Of a stretch of 21,408 nt of DNA, positions 1 through 8,209 are shown one piece after another. Each line of letters opens with the position of its first letter. Position 1 is the stretch's first letter. Both the position numbers and the translations under genes were made by a program. Source of the stretch: GCA-002840305 sp964609365 (GTDB taxonomy: Bacteria > Patescibacteriota > Patescibacteriia > Patescibacteriales > UBA12465); contig CAZSRC010000013.1 in NCBI GenBank assembly GCA_964609365.1, positions 1-21,408 on the forward strand. Direction: 5' to 3'. The notes beneath the pieces were generated by a model that saw only the letters and a program-made list of their open reading frames with translations, was not told the DNA's origin and ran no database searches.

Positions 1-48
1 CGACCAATTGATTAACAGTCAACTGCGCTACCGCTGCGCCACCTCGGA
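1..48 (-). tRNA. tRNA-Asn (anticodon GUU), 3' end cut by the window edge
   Basis: Reading the minus strand from position 48, the acceptor strand is TCCGAGG (48-42). The D arm follows as GCGC / AGCGGTA loop / GCGC (39-25). The anticodon stem is GTTGA/TCAAT (23-19 with 11-7) and closes the 7-nt loop CTGTTAA, so the anticodon is GTT (Asn). The variable loop TGGTC and the first T-stem base are the last bases visible; the T arm, the 3' acceptor strand and any CCA lie outside the window. All visible stems pair, with one G-U at the top of the anticodon stem. The G+C content is far above the surroundings, as expected for a tRNA in an A+T-rich genome. Confidence 0.93.
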
Positions 49-72
49 ATAATTAATTTTTTCAAACTAATT

Positions 73-103
73 ATTATAATAACAAAACTGAAAAATATGT
101 CAA
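73..103 (-). promoter_or_regulatory. Sigma-70-type promoter for tRNA-Asn
   Basis: The minus strand carries a perfect -35 hexamer TTGACA (103-98) and a perfect -10 hexamer TATAAT (78-73), separated by 19 bp. Transcription would start near 66, about 18 nt before the mature tRNA end. The site lies in the short gap after the stop codon of the DUF5671-like gene. The spacer is longer than the preferred 17 bp, and TATAAT is cheap in A+T-rich DNA, but the exact TTGACA is not. Confidence 0.6.
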
Positions 104-108
104 TAATT

Positions 109-1002
109 TTATTTTTTTATTTCCACCCATAAATTACCATTAAAACAATTATAACCCTTTACATAATATTTACTACCATCATTTTTATAAATTGGGTAAG
201 ATTCATTTCTAATGCTTTCATAACTATCAGTTAAAAAATTAGCACAAAGCTCAAAACTTTTTTCATCTGTTTTTTTATATTCAATTTTTGAAATTATATT
301 ATTAAACTTTAAATAAAAATCCTCACCCAATATATCCAGATTATCAGGTAATAAACCATTCGATTCGTAATAAGAATTTATATTTGCTTCAATATTATAA
401 ATATTATTTAACAAAGCATCATCCATTCTCCTATCTCTGGCAGTTTTTGGAGATTCTACAAAAAACCAAGAGGATATAAATATTACAGAGATTAGCGATA
501 ATGAACTTATAAGAAATAATTTTATAATTTTATCATTTTTTTTAATTTTTTCTCTCCTAATATCATAAAGATAAAAACTAAAAACTAAAAAAGAAATAAT
601 TAAAATAGTAAAAAACTTTAAAACAAACTTTAAAGTTAGTTCTCCGGATAAAAAATTATTAACCAAACTCAATAAAGAGCCTAATATTATTATAGAAGAA
701 ATAAATAATATAAAATAAGTTAACCATTTTCTCAAAGAAGAATCCTTGTCTAAATCACCCCTTTTCAAACCTCTCTCTATTGTCCTGGCGCTTAAAAAGA
801 AAATTGGTAAAGCTATTAAAATAGCCGAAATTCCAAATCTCAAAGAAGAATCTCCGGAGTAATAAAAATAATTCGAAAGATTATCTATTACACTTTTATT
901 AATTATTTGAAAAACAATAATAGCCGAGGATACAGCTAAAAAAATTAAAGATACTAATGATAATAAATAATAAAAGGCATATTTTGGATTGTTGTTTTTC
1001 AT
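109..1002 (-). CDS. DUF5671-like membrane protein with a pseudopilin-like C-terminal domain
   Basis: A 297-aa integral membrane protein of unknown function. About five hydrophobic segments are visible, near residues 9-33, 56-71, 93-115, 126-146 and 159-181. The first four, with the charged turn SARTIERGLKRGDLDKDSSLRKW cut between them around residues 71-93, resemble the DUF5671 domain common in Patescibacteria. After the last segment, residues 185-297 form a soluble tail. It begins with a stretch like type II/IV pseudopilin cores: ARDRRMDD (188-195), then regularly spaced I/Y residues, YYESNGLLP (211-219) and paired cysteines near residues 253 and 284. The tail is probably outside the cell. 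The gene starts 10 nt after rpoD stops, so it is probably the last gene of the scpA-rpoD unit. The family call rests on recall of sequence style, not a search. Confidence 0.65.
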   Translation of the reverse strand: MKNNNPKYAFYYLLSLVSLIFLAVSSAIIVFQIINKSVIDNLSNYFYYSGDSSLRFGISAILIALPIFFLSARTIERGLKRGDLDKDSSLRKWLTYFILFISSIIILGSLLSLVNNFLSGELTLKFVLKFFTILIISFLVFSFYLYDIRREKIKKNDKIIKLFLISSLSLISVIFISSWFFVESPKTARDRRMDDALLNNIYNIEANINSYYESNGLLPDNLDILGEDFYLKFNNIISKIEYKKTDEKSFELCANFLTDSYESIRNESYPIYKNDGSKYYVKGYNCFNGNLWVEIKK

Positions 1003-1012
1003 ATTTTTGAAA

Positions 1013-2389
1013 TTAAAAATCTTTTAATTTATCTAAACTTTTATTTTGCATTTTTCTAATTTTCTCTAAAGCTTTTGCCTCAATTTGTCTAATACGCTCT
1101 CTAGTAACTTCAAATTCTTGACCAACTTCTTCTAGGGTATGTGCAACGCCATCAATTAATCCAAATCTCATTTCTAAAATCTTTTGTTCACGAGGAGAAA
1201 GATTAATCATAATTTCCTTAACATAATCTTTTAATAATTGTAGAGCAGCAATTCTATCAGGAGAATCATTTTTAATATCCTCAATAAAATCTTCTAGGGT
1301 AGAATTATCATCATCCCCAATAGTCGTTTCAAGCGAAATTGTTTCTTGGGATATTTTGATTATATATCTAACCTTATCAATTTCTTCGCCCATTTCCGCG
1401 GCAACCTCTTCGGCCATTGGCTCACGACTAAGCTCTTGAACCAAAAATCTTCTAGCCTGTTGATATCTATTAATAGTTTCCACCATATGTACCGGAATTC
1501 TAATAGTTCTTGATTGATCTGCTAGAGCTCTAGTGATAGCCTGTCTAATCCACCAAGTAGCATAAGTCGAAAATTTATAACCCTTTTGATGCTCGAATTT
1601 ATCAACAGCTCTAAATAAACCAATATTTCCTTCTTGAATTAAATCTAGCAAACTAAGACTTTTTACTCCGGAGAATTTTTTAGCTATTGATACCACTAAT
1701 TTCAAATTAGATTCGATCATTTTTCTTTCAGCATCCTTATCTCCTCTATCTTTTCTCTTTGCCAATTCAACCTCCTCCTCGCCTGTTAATAATGGTATTT
1801 TTCCAATTTCTTTTAAATATATTTGGATAGAGTCCGAACTCAAACTACCAAGATCAAGAGACAATCTTGAGCTGGCTTTTTTATCTCCAATTAATTCTTT
1901 TTTAGCACCTAATAAATTTCCAGAATCTTCGATTAATTTAACACCGGAGTCAGTTAATCTACCTAAAAAAATTTCATAATCAAAAATATAATCCTCAACG
2001 GCTGGGAACAAATGTAAAACTTCTGTTTCAGTTAAAAATCCTCTCAATCTTCCCTTTTCAATAAGTTTTAAAATTTTATCCTCAAGAGGGGCTTCTTTTT
2101 TTTCATAATTCCTTGAACTATCCGGGCTTTTTAATTTTAACTCTTTTTTTACTGGAGCCTTACTAATCCTGGATACTTTTACTTTACTTGGGGCTTTTAT
2201 TTTATTTTTGATAGAATTATTTTTTTTACTTTTATTAGAATTCTTATCCTTATTAGAATGCTTATCTTTTTTTATTGTTTTTTTAACTAAAGAAAATTTA
2301 GATTCTTTTTTTAAATCTTGCTTTTTTTCAACCTTCTTGTTAATAATATTTTTTTTCAAAACCTTCTTTTCCTTTATTTTTTTAGACAT
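1013..2389 (-). CDS. rpoD: RNA polymerase primary sigma factor RpoD (sigma-70/SigA)
   Basis: A 458-aa housekeeping sigma factor that gives RNA polymerase promoter specificity. Residues 1-100 are a very Lys-rich, low-complexity tail. Region 1.1 follows at about 103-155, then region 1.2 (184-215), region 2 (223-296, with YKFSTYATWWIRQAITRA carrying the 2.3/2.4 melting and -10 recognition residues), region 3 (about 303-360) and region 4 (395-450, with the -35 recognition helix at VTRERIRQIEAKAL, 428-441). Having both region 1.1 and a complete region 4 marks it as a group 1 factor. The TTGACA/TATAAT-type promoters in this window fit that. It starts 20 nt after dnaG, the classic dnaG-rpoD pairing of the macromolecular synthesis operon; rpsU is not beside them. 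Confidence 0.97.
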   Translation of the reverse strand: MSKKIKEKKVLKKNIINKKVEKKQDLKKESKFSLVKKTIKKDKHSNKDKNSNKSKKNNSIKNKIKAPSKVKVSRISKAPVKKELKLKSPDSSRNYEKKEAPLEDKILKLIEKGRLRGFLTETEVLHLFPAVEDYIFDYEIFLGRLTDSGVKLIEDSGNLLGAKKELIGDKKASSRLSLDLGSLSSDSIQIYLKEIGKIPLLTGEEEVELAKRKDRGDKDAERKMIESNLKLVVSIAKKFSGVKSLSLLDLIQEGNIGLFRAVDKFEHQKGYKFSTYATWWIRQAITRALADQSRTIRIPVHMVETINRYQQARRFLVQELSREPMAEEVAAEMGEEIDKVRYIIKISQETISLETTIGDDDNSTLEDFIEDIKNDSPDRIAALQLLKDYVKEIMINLSPREQKILEMRFGLIDGVAHTLEEVGQEFEVTRERIRQIEAKALEKIRKMQNKSLDKLKDF

Positions 2390-2409
2390 AAATATAATAA
2401 TTATATAAA

Positions 2410-4230
2410 TTACATTATTTTTCTTAATTCTTCATTGAAATTTTTTAAATCTTCCATTATTTTAAAAATTTCATCACTTAGATTATCTCTCTCAGCTATA
2501 ATTAAAGCATCTTTTTTAGATTTTATCAACTCTTTGAAATAATTTCTTTTTATTTCTACAATATTTTTAATCAAATCTTCCTTTATTTTTTCATCTAAAG
2601 ACAAATCCTCATCTAGATAAAATTCAGAAATTAGACTTATTTTTTTAAAACAAGCCAATAAAATATCATTATTCTCATTTTTTACAGCTAATTCAAAAGA
2701 GTTATAACTAAAATCCTTGTTTTTATTATAATAAATAAGAAAATAATTATAAAATTCTTTATATTTACCAGAAATAAAAATCGGATCAAGATTATTAAAG
2801 ATATATTCACAGTATTGATTATTTTTAAGAATTAGGGATAACAAGTTTTCCATCAATTTATCCTCCCAGGTGCTATTATTATCTTGTTTAAAATAATTAG
2901 ACAAAACCTTATTATTGTCCTTTTTATTATTTTTATTGATATTTGTTGATATTTTATGTAATTCCTCTCTTAAAAAAACCTCTTCCGTTTTAGATTTTTG
3001 ACTTAATTCTTTTAACCAAAAATCTTGTTCAACTTTATTATACAACATGTTTATTACTGTTAATATCTTGTGAACGGCTTTATTTTTTTCATTAATATTT
3101 TCTATATTAATGGAAGAAAATTCTTTTTCCAAATAATAGTTCATAATATTTTGAGCTAATTTTAGAAAATCAGCAAAATCATCCTTGTTTTTCTTAATAA
3201 TTTCATCTGGATCACTACCCTTTGGCAGAGAGACAATTTTCAAACTAAAACCGGTCTTTAATGCCTCGCTAATTCCCCTATCAGTTGCATTCTCTCCAGC
3301 CAAATCTCCATCAAAGGCCATTACTATAGTTTTTGTATATCTTTTTATTATTGATAAATGATACTCAGTTAAAGCTGTCCCCGAAACAGCGCAAACATTT
3401 GTAAAGCCAGCCTCATGAGCAGATATTGCATCCATTTGACCCTCCACTAAAATTATCTCCCCTTTTTCTTTGATTGATAACTTAGCCTTGTCCAGAGCAA
3501 ATAGGATTTTGCTTTTATCATATATTTCAGTCTGGGGACTATTAATATACTTACCAAAATTTTTATCATTACTAGAAAAAGGATTTATTCTAGCGGTAAA
3601 AGCAACGGTTCTACCACTAGCATCATTTATTGGAAACATAATTCTATCTCTAAAGCGATTCAAGTAATTGCCCCTTTCACTTTTGAAAGAAATGCCGGCT
3701 GAAAATATCTCGGCATCAGTAAATTTTTTACTCTTTAAAAAATTAATAAGATCGTCATGACTATCTAAGCTATAGCCAATTTTCCATCTATCAACAGCTT
3801 GATCATCGAGACCCCTTTCTAATAAATAAGCTTTAATTCTCTTCATGGATTCGCTGGTTTTTTCAGAATTTAAAATAAAATTATAATACTTTTTACTAAG
3901 CTCAAGTATTTCTAAAAGTCTATTTTTTTTAGAATCATTGGAAAAGTTTTTATTATCTATAACAACTCCAGCCCTAGGGGCTAACAACTTTAAAGCCTCA
4001 ATAAAATCAAGACCCTCCATCTCCATTACAAAAGAGATGATATCACCACCTTTACCACAACCAAAACAATGCCAAATTTGTTTATCTGGGGAAATCATTA
4101 GGGATGGGGTTTTTTCATTGTGAAATGGACAGATTGCCCTAAAATTAGAACCAACTGCCTTTAAATTAATGTATTCACCAATAAGATCAACCACATCCAA
4201 CCTTGCTTTTATTTCATCAGAATGATTCAT
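2410..4230 (-). CDS. dnaG: DNA primase DnaG
   Basis: A 606-aa primase that synthesises RNA primers at the replication fork. The N-terminal CHC2 zinc finger has C34, H37, C55 and C58. The RNA polymerase core follows, with a TOPRIM fold: VEGQMDAISAHEAG at 262-275 contains catalytic E264, and AFDGD at 305-309 has the metal-binding aspartates. Motif RFRDRIMFPI (192-201) is typical of the family's N-terminal core. The C-terminal ~200 residues are Asn/Lys/Glu-rich, poorly conserved, and sit where the DnaB-binding domain is expected. The start at 4230 gives a normal N-terminus just ahead of the zinc finger and follows the upstream gene by 7 nt. Length is normal. Confidence 0.97.
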   Translation of the reverse strand: MNHSDEIKARLDVVDLIGEYINLKAVGSNFRAICPFHNEKTPSLMISPDKQIWHCFGCGKGGDIISFVMEMEGLDFIEALKLLAPRAGVVIDNKNFSNDSKKNRLLEILELSKKYYNFILNSEKTSESMKRIKAYLLERGLDDQAVDRWKIGYSLDSHDDLINFLKSKKFTDAEIFSAGISFKSERGNYLNRFRDRIMFPINDASGRTVAFTARINPFSSNDKNFGKYINSPQTEIYDKSKILFALDKAKLSIKEKGEIILVEGQMDAISAHEAGFTNVCAVSGTALTEYHLSIIKRYTKTIVMAFDGDLAGENATDRGISEALKTGFSLKIVSLPKGSDPDEIIKKNKDDFADFLKLAQNIMNYYLEKEFSSINIENINEKNKAVHKILTVINMLYNKVEQDFWLKELSQKSKTEEVFLREELHKISTNINKNNKKDNNKVLSNYFKQDNNSTWEDKLMENLLSLILKNNQYCEYIFNNLDPIFISGKYKEFYNYFLIYYNKNKDFSYNSFELAVKNENNDILLACFKKISLISEFYLDEDLSLDEKIKEDLIKNIVEIKRNYFKELIKSKKDALIIAERDNLSDEIFKIMEDLKNFNEELRKIM

Positions 4231-4237
4231 AGTTAAA

Positions 4238-4720
4238 TTAAAAAAATAAAAACTTTTTCTTTTTTTTAAAAGACATTCTATTAATATCTTCCTCTAAATT
4301 TCCAGAAAAAACTTTATCCATAGATTCTATATTAATATTATCTTCTATTTTAGACTCAATTGGATTAGATTCAGTTTTTTTATAAGAACTATCTACTGTT
4401 GACTCCTGAAGATCATTAGACAAAACTCCTAATAATGATTTTAATCTATTTATTTCCTCTAAAACTATCTCATTATCATACTCAGCATTATGCATTTTAA
4501 ATCCAGCATAGCTAGCCTTTTTTTGGTCCAAGTGAAGATTAAAAACGAAATTATCACCTAGATCATCTATATATAAATGAAGTCTTGGATAGTGACCATC
4601 ACCCAATCTCCTAACAAAACTCTCAACCCCCCTCCTTCTATCATAAATCATAGCATAGCCAGCTCTACGAATAAATACTTGATAATTAGAAACTCTATTA
4701 GAGTCAACTTTAAATCTCAT
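4238..4720 (-). CDS. Unnamed CPR-type conserved protein, 160 aa
   Basis: Function unknown. The N-terminal half (about residues 1-95) looks globular and conserved in style. It has a basic AGYAMIYDRRRGVESFVRRL stretch (20-39), then YPRLHLYIDD (44-53) and FNLHLDQKKASYAG (60-73), rich in aromatic and charged residues. This block resembles an unnamed small protein family I associate with Parcubacteria genomes; that is recall, not a search. The C-terminal half is acidic and probably disordered, ending in a run of five lysines and FLFF. There is no signal peptide or membrane segment. Its ATG overlaps the gtrA stop as ATGA, and dnaG starts 7 nt downstream, so it is almost certainly co-translated with both. 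The dnaG-rpoD context suggests, but does not show, a nucleic-acid role. Confidence 0.75.
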   Translation of the reverse strand: MRFKVDSNRVSNYQVFIRRAGYAMIYDRRRGVESFVRRLGDGHYPRLHLYIDDLGDNFVFNLHLDQKKASYAGFKMHNAEYDNEIVLEEINRLKSLLGVLSNDLQESTVDSSYKKTESNPIESKIEDNINIESMDKVFSGNLEEDINRMSFKKKKKFLFF

Positions 4721-5181
4721 TTATTTAAATTAATTTTAGATTTTTTATTAAATATAACAAAATTATAAATAATAAAATTTTCAATACCTATTATAAAGAC
4801 TACCAGGGTCTGAGCTAATAAATAAAAAACGGCGAAATGATCGACTAATAAATACATTAATTTAGCATTTATTATTAAATTTAAAAAACAGATAAATATA
4901 TATTTGAATAATTGCTGAGCAAGTTCTTTTTTATCATCATCCCTGAATGTCCAAAATTTATGCAGATAGAAGTTAATTAAAAAGGAAATCATAAAAGCTA
5001 GACTAGTTGAAACAACAATAGATAAAAATAAAAGTTTATGAAAAATAAATAAAAAAATTAGATCACTTAATAAGGTTAGGAAACCAGTTAAAAAAAATTT
5101 AATGTATGTTTTATATTTAAAAATTATTCCAGAAACAGATGGTAATAAAAAATAAATTTTTTTAATAATAAGTTGATACAT
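4717..5181 (-). CDS. GtrA-like family membrane protein
   Basis: A 154-aa protein with four predicted membrane segments (about 27-47, 52-72, 92-112, 116-142). The second ends in INFYLHKFWTFRD (69-81), matching the N-x(4-5)-WTF motif typical of the GtrA/DPMS family. These small proteins are thought to help move lipid-linked sugars such as undecaprenyl-phosphate-glucose across the membrane, or to aid glycosyltransferases in wall polysaccharide modification. Its position 5 nt after a wall carboxypeptidase gene fits an envelope role. It ends in TGA, the only UGA stop in the window, inside the ATGA junction with the next gene. The exact substrate cannot be told. Confidence 0.85.
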   Translation of the reverse strand: MYQLIIKKIYFLLPSVSGIIFKYKTYIKFFLTGFLTLLSDLIFLFIFHKLLFLSIVVSTSLAFMISFLINFYLHKFWTFRDDDKKELAQQLFKYIFICFLNLIINAKLMYLLVDHFAVFYLLAQTLVVFIIGIENFIIYNFVIFNKKSKINLNK

Positions 5182-5186
5182 AAATA

Positions 5187-6098
5187 TTAATTATTATAAA
5201 AGATATAAGTTTGATCAAGCAACTCTCTAGTATCAATAAATCTATTTTTTAAACTAGAGGAATTAAGAACCACACTAATAAAATCAAAATTATTTTTTAT
5301 AGAAAATTTTGTTGCTAGGCAATATCCAGCAGAATCATTATAACCAGTCTTCCCTCCAATAATTTTAACATCCTCTTTATTGCTTGGATAGGTTGGTCTC
5401 AGCAATTCATTAGTAGAGATTATTTTAATTTCTCTGTTTTTTTTTGTTTTAATACTATAATCATTTTTCTGTAATAATTCTGCAATCTTATTATTCTCAA
5501 AAGCTTTTTTTATAATAATGGAAACCTCCTTAGCAGTTGAAACATTTTTTGGGCTAAGTCCTGTGGCATCATAAAATTTTGTTTTTTTTAAATTTAAATT
5601 AATTGCCTTTTTATTCATAAGAGATGCAAAATCATCTTCACTCAGACCAAGGGATGAAATCATCGCTACTATAGCAGTGTTATCTGATGCTATTAATGAT
5701 AAAGCCAGTAAATCATAATTTTTTAAAATATCTCCTGTATATAAATAGTCTCTACCTCCAAAACGACGATCATTTTCAGCAAGTTGATAATACTGATCAA
5801 GATCTATATTTAAGTCATCTAAAAGAACTAAGGCTGATACTAATTTGCTAATACTTGCTATTGGCCAAACTTGTTCGGAATTTTTTTCTAATACGAAAAT
5901 ATTTTTTCTATTATCAAAAACAACAGCGCTAGATGCGGATATCTCCAAATCTGACATCTTACTTTGTTGTTCTAAGTAATAAAAACTATCTTCTATTTTT
6001 TTTATATCTCCACTATCTGGAATGTATAAAGAAAAATAAGGAAGAATATTTGAGGAAAAAAATATTGATGTAATTAAATAAATTAAAAAACTATTCAT
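5187..6098 (-). CDS. D-alanyl-D-alanine carboxypeptidase, S11/PBP5-like serine peptidase
   Basis: A 303-aa exported penicillin-binding protein that would remove the terminal D-Ala of peptidoglycan pentapeptides. All three active-site motifs are present and correctly spaced: SxxK as S82-I-S-K85, SxN as S138-D-N140, and KTG at 250-252 within IGGKTGYN. Residues 3-25 are a hydrophobic N-terminal segment, a signal peptide or anchor. The PBP5-type C-terminal domain and amphipathic anchor seem absent, since the protein ends about 50 residues after KTG, so attachment is probably by the N-terminus. Its ATG overlaps the end of scpB by 8 nt, and AGG lies just upstream inside scpB, one of the few SD-like signals here. 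A D-alanyl endopeptidase role (PbpG-like) is possible. Confidence 0.9.
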   Translation of the reverse strand: MNSFLIYLITSIFFSSNILPYFSLYIPDSGDIKKIEDSFYYLEQQSKMSDLEISASSAVVFDNRKNIFVLEKNSEQVWPIASISKLVSALVLLDDLNIDLDQYYQLAENDRRFGGRDYLYTGDILKNYDLLALSLIASDNTAIVAMISSLGLSEDDFASLMNKKAINLNLKKTKFYDATGLSPKNVSTAKEVSIIIKKAFENNKIAELLQKNDYSIKTKKNREIKIISTNELLRPTYPSNKEDVKIIGGKTGYNDSAGYCLATKFSIKNNFDFISVVLNSSSLKNRFIDTRELLDQTYIFYNN

Positions 6099-6627
6099 AT
6101 TTACCTAATAATTTATCAATGTCTTCATTTTTATTAAACTTTTTATATTCTGGAAGATCTTTTATACTACTTAATCCTAAAAATTTAACAAATTCTAAAC
6201 TAGATGAATACTCAGGATCCTCACTATCGCTATTTTTTTCTTCAAGCAAACCTCTTATTAATAAATTTCTAAGAATTAAACTACAGTTTATACCTCTTAT
6301 TTTTTCAATTTCTGTTTTTCTAATTGGACCGCGATAAGCTACAATTGTAAGAGTTTCAAGACTTGCGGGAGTTAACTCTCCGCTATATTCAGTTTGTAAA
6401 AATAACTGAATTAATTTGGCATTTTCTGGTGAGCTAGCCATTTGATATTTGTTAGCACTTTCAATAATTCTAATACCACTATTACTTTCATTATAAAAAT
6501 TAATTAAATTATTAATTTCTAATTGAATCTCAGAAATATCTTTTTTTAAAAAATCAGCCAACTCTTTTACGGTTAATGGCTTCTGAGAAACAAAAAATAA
6601 AGATTCTAATAAGTTTCTAATTTCCAT
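6091..6627 (-). CDS. scpB: Segregation and condensation protein B
   Basis: A 178-aa kleisin-associated protein (kite subunit) that works as a dimer with ScpA and SMC in chromosome condensation and origin segregation. It shows the tandem winged-helix pattern of the family: an N-terminal LLESLFFVSQKPLTVKELAD (6-25) and the second-domain hallmark LETLTIVAYRGPIRKTEIEK (89-108) followed by RGI and LLIRGLLEE. Length is close to the usual 170-200. It begins 21 nt after scpA and overlaps the downstream carboxypeptidase gene. smc itself is not in the window. Confidence 0.95.
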   Translation of the reverse strand: MEIRNLLESLFFVSQKPLTVKELADFLKKDISEIQLEINNLINFYNESNSGIRIIESANKYQMASSPENAKLIQLFLQTEYSGELTPASLETLTIVAYRGPIRKTEIEKIRGINCSLILRNLLIRGLLEEKNSDSEDPEYSSSLEFVKFLGLSSIKDLPEYKKFNKNEDIDKLLGKYE

Positions 6628-6648
6628 ATAAATATTTAAATTATTTTA

Positions 6649-7380
6649 TTATTCAATTAATTCTTTATAATGTTCAATAAAAATATCGCCGAATAAATCA
6701 TCCTGATTAAAAATAATTTCTCTTTGCTTGGCTAATTCTAAAATAGCCAAAAAATTAACAATTATTTCCGTTCTAGACTTAGACTCTCTAAAAATTCTAG
6801 TAAAATTTATTTTTATTTTTTGAGATACCATGTCTCTAATATAAAAAATTCTTTCTTCTATGCTTATTTCTGGAATAATAACCCTACTTTCTAATTTCTC
6901 CTCAACTTTTTCTACCTTGCTTAATAATTTTGCAAACTCATCTTTTAATGATTCTGGGTTTACATTCTTTGGAGAAAAAAACTCTCCTTCTATAAACTTA
7001 AATCTCTTATTATTTTTTGTTATTTGCCTAAAAAAAGAAAACTTTTTTTTCCCGATTATTTTTTGAATAACAAGACTCAGGTCAACAAAATCTTTATACA
7101 TTTTTAACTTTCCAGCCAAATCATCAACCTCTTCCTGATCCTCTTCTGAAAATAAATAAGGTAATAAAGCTTTTGATTTTATAAATAATAATTTAGCTGC
7201 CATTAACAAAAAATCAGCCATTGATTCTGGTAAAATTTCCGATGAACTTTTAACATAATCCAAATATTCATTAGCAATTTTTGCCAAATTTACCGTGGTT
7301 ATATCAAGCTCTTCTTTTTCTATTATCTGTAAAAGCAAGGAAAGTGGCCCTTGGAATTTATCAATCTTTACATCTATCAT
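6649..7380 (-). CDS. scpA: Segregation and condensation protein A (kleisin)
   Basis: A 243-aa kleisin that bridges the SMC heads and binds ScpB. The N-terminal hallmark KIDKFQGPLSLLLQIIEKEE and the following ITTVNLAKIANEYLDYV are the SMC-neck-binding domain. The middle is charged and coiled. The C-terminal winged helix includes RTEIIVNFLAILELAKQREI. The frame stays open to an ATG at 7410, which would add ten residues (MFVFVLIFLF). I prefer the ATG at 7380 because family members start only a few residues before the KIDKFxGPL block, and a hydrophobic leader makes no sense for this cytoplasmic protein. Neither start has a Shine-Dalgarno sequence. It is probably the first gene of its unit, after a 91- to 121-nt gap. 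Confidence 0.94.
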   Translation of the reverse strand: MIDVKIDKFQGPLSLLLQIIEKEELDITTVNLAKIANEYLDYVKSSSEILPESMADFLLMAAKLLFIKSKALLPYLFSEEDQEEVDDLAGKLKMYKDFVDLSLVIQKIIGKKKFSFFRQITKNNKRFKFIEGEFFSPKNVNPESLKDEFAKLLSKVEKVEEKLESRVIIPEISIEERIFYIRDMVSQKIKINFTRIFRESKSRTEIIVNFLAILELAKQREIIFNQDDLFGDIFIEHYKELIE

Positions 7381-7463
7381 AAACAAAAAAATAAGCACAA
7401 AAACAAACAATTCTGTAAATAATGCTTATTTTTTATATATTTTAAAAAATATTTTATATTAGT

Positions 7464-7492
7464 ATATTAGCTTATTTTAATGCTTAAGGCAA
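7464..7492 (-). promoter_or_regulatory. Possible promoter for the scpA-to-rpoD unit
   Basis: In the gap between recO and scpA the minus strand has TTGCCT (7492-7487), a 17-bp spacer and TAATAT (7469-7464), each matching the consensus at 4 of 6 positions. The gap is almost all A/T, so weak hexamers are expected by chance. The main argument is position: the gap follows recO, and every later junction up to the DUF5671-like gene is at most about 20 nt or overlapping. No clear terminator follows recO, so read-through from the upstream unit is also possible. Confidence 0.3.
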
Positions 7493-7501
7493 GTTATATT
7501 T

Positions 7502-8209
7502 TTATATTATTTTCCTAATAATATTAATAAAATTATTTAGCTCTTTTTTTTGAGATAAGTTAAAATTAGAAGAATCTATCTCGGATAAATTTGATGACAA
7601 AATATTCTTTTTAAGATTAATAGTGCTTTGGCTTATCTTTATACAGTGGGAGGATAAATTTTTATGAAAATTTGAACAATTTAAACATATAACCTCTTTA
7701 TCAAAAAAATTTAAAAAAACAGCTGGATGCTTGCCACAAGTAGAGCAAGTTGAAAAATCAAAATCATAACCCAAAAAATTAATAAGTCTAATTTTAAAGT
7801 ATAGCAACGAAAAATCTAAAAAATTGAGATCCTCATTTGAATTATTTAAATTTATTAAAAAATCTTTTAATAATAAAAATAAATTAAAATCTTGTTGATT
7901 TTCAAAGCTTAAATCTTTAATAAACTTAATAGCCTGACCAGCTATTAATAGCTTAGAATAATCACTTTTTATTTTTAGAAATGAGTTTTCACTAATAGCA
8001 CTTCCTACATACCTCCTCTCTCTACCCTCAATAATCATTAGATCAACTAAATTTAAAGGCTCTAGATGAGCTGCCAACTTAGAGCTAGGTCGCTTAAGTC
8101 CCTTAGCTATAATACTAATTTTACCAAAATCAAGACTATAAAAAGTAACAATGGAATCATATTCGGCAAAATCAATCCTAGATAAAACTATCGCCTTACT
8201 TTTTAGCAT
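7502..8209 (-). CDS. recO: DNA repair protein RecO
   Basis: A 235-aa recombination mediator that helps load RecA on SSB-coated single strands and anneals DNA in the RecFOR pathway. The N-terminal OB fold starts with the typical KSKAIVLSRIDFAEYDSIVT (3-22) and continues GKISIIAKGLKRPSSK (29-44). The C-terminal domain carries a zinc-ribbon CxxC pair, C155/C158 and C175/C178. Length is normal. It overlaps ruvX by 14 nt, so the two recombination genes are translationally coupled. Confidence 0.93.
   Translation of the reverse strand: MLKSKAIVLSRIDFAEYDSIVTFYSLDFGKISIIAKGLKRPSSKLAAHLEPLNLVDLMIIEGRERRYVGSAISENSFLKIKSDYSKLLIAGQAIKFIKDLSFENQQDFNLFLLLKDFLINLNNSNEDLNFLDFSLLYFKIRLINFLGYDFDFSTCSTCGKHPAVFLNFFDKEVICLNCSNFHKNLSSHCIKISQSTINLKKNILSSNLSEIDSSNFNLSQKKELNNFINIIRKII

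Noticed and set aside
4246..4275. A programmed frameshift at the A-rich lysine run at the end of the 160-aa gene
   Set aside because: The run is slippery, but the gene ends within a few codons and the alternative frames lead to no conserved sequence; dnaG has its own good start.
4717..4719. UGA recoding to glycine, as in Gracilibacteria or SR1
   Set aside because: Conserved glycines in the ribosomal proteins, RpoD and EF-Tu use GGN codons, no gene needs an internal UGA, and gtrA ends in UGA at a standard ATGA junction.
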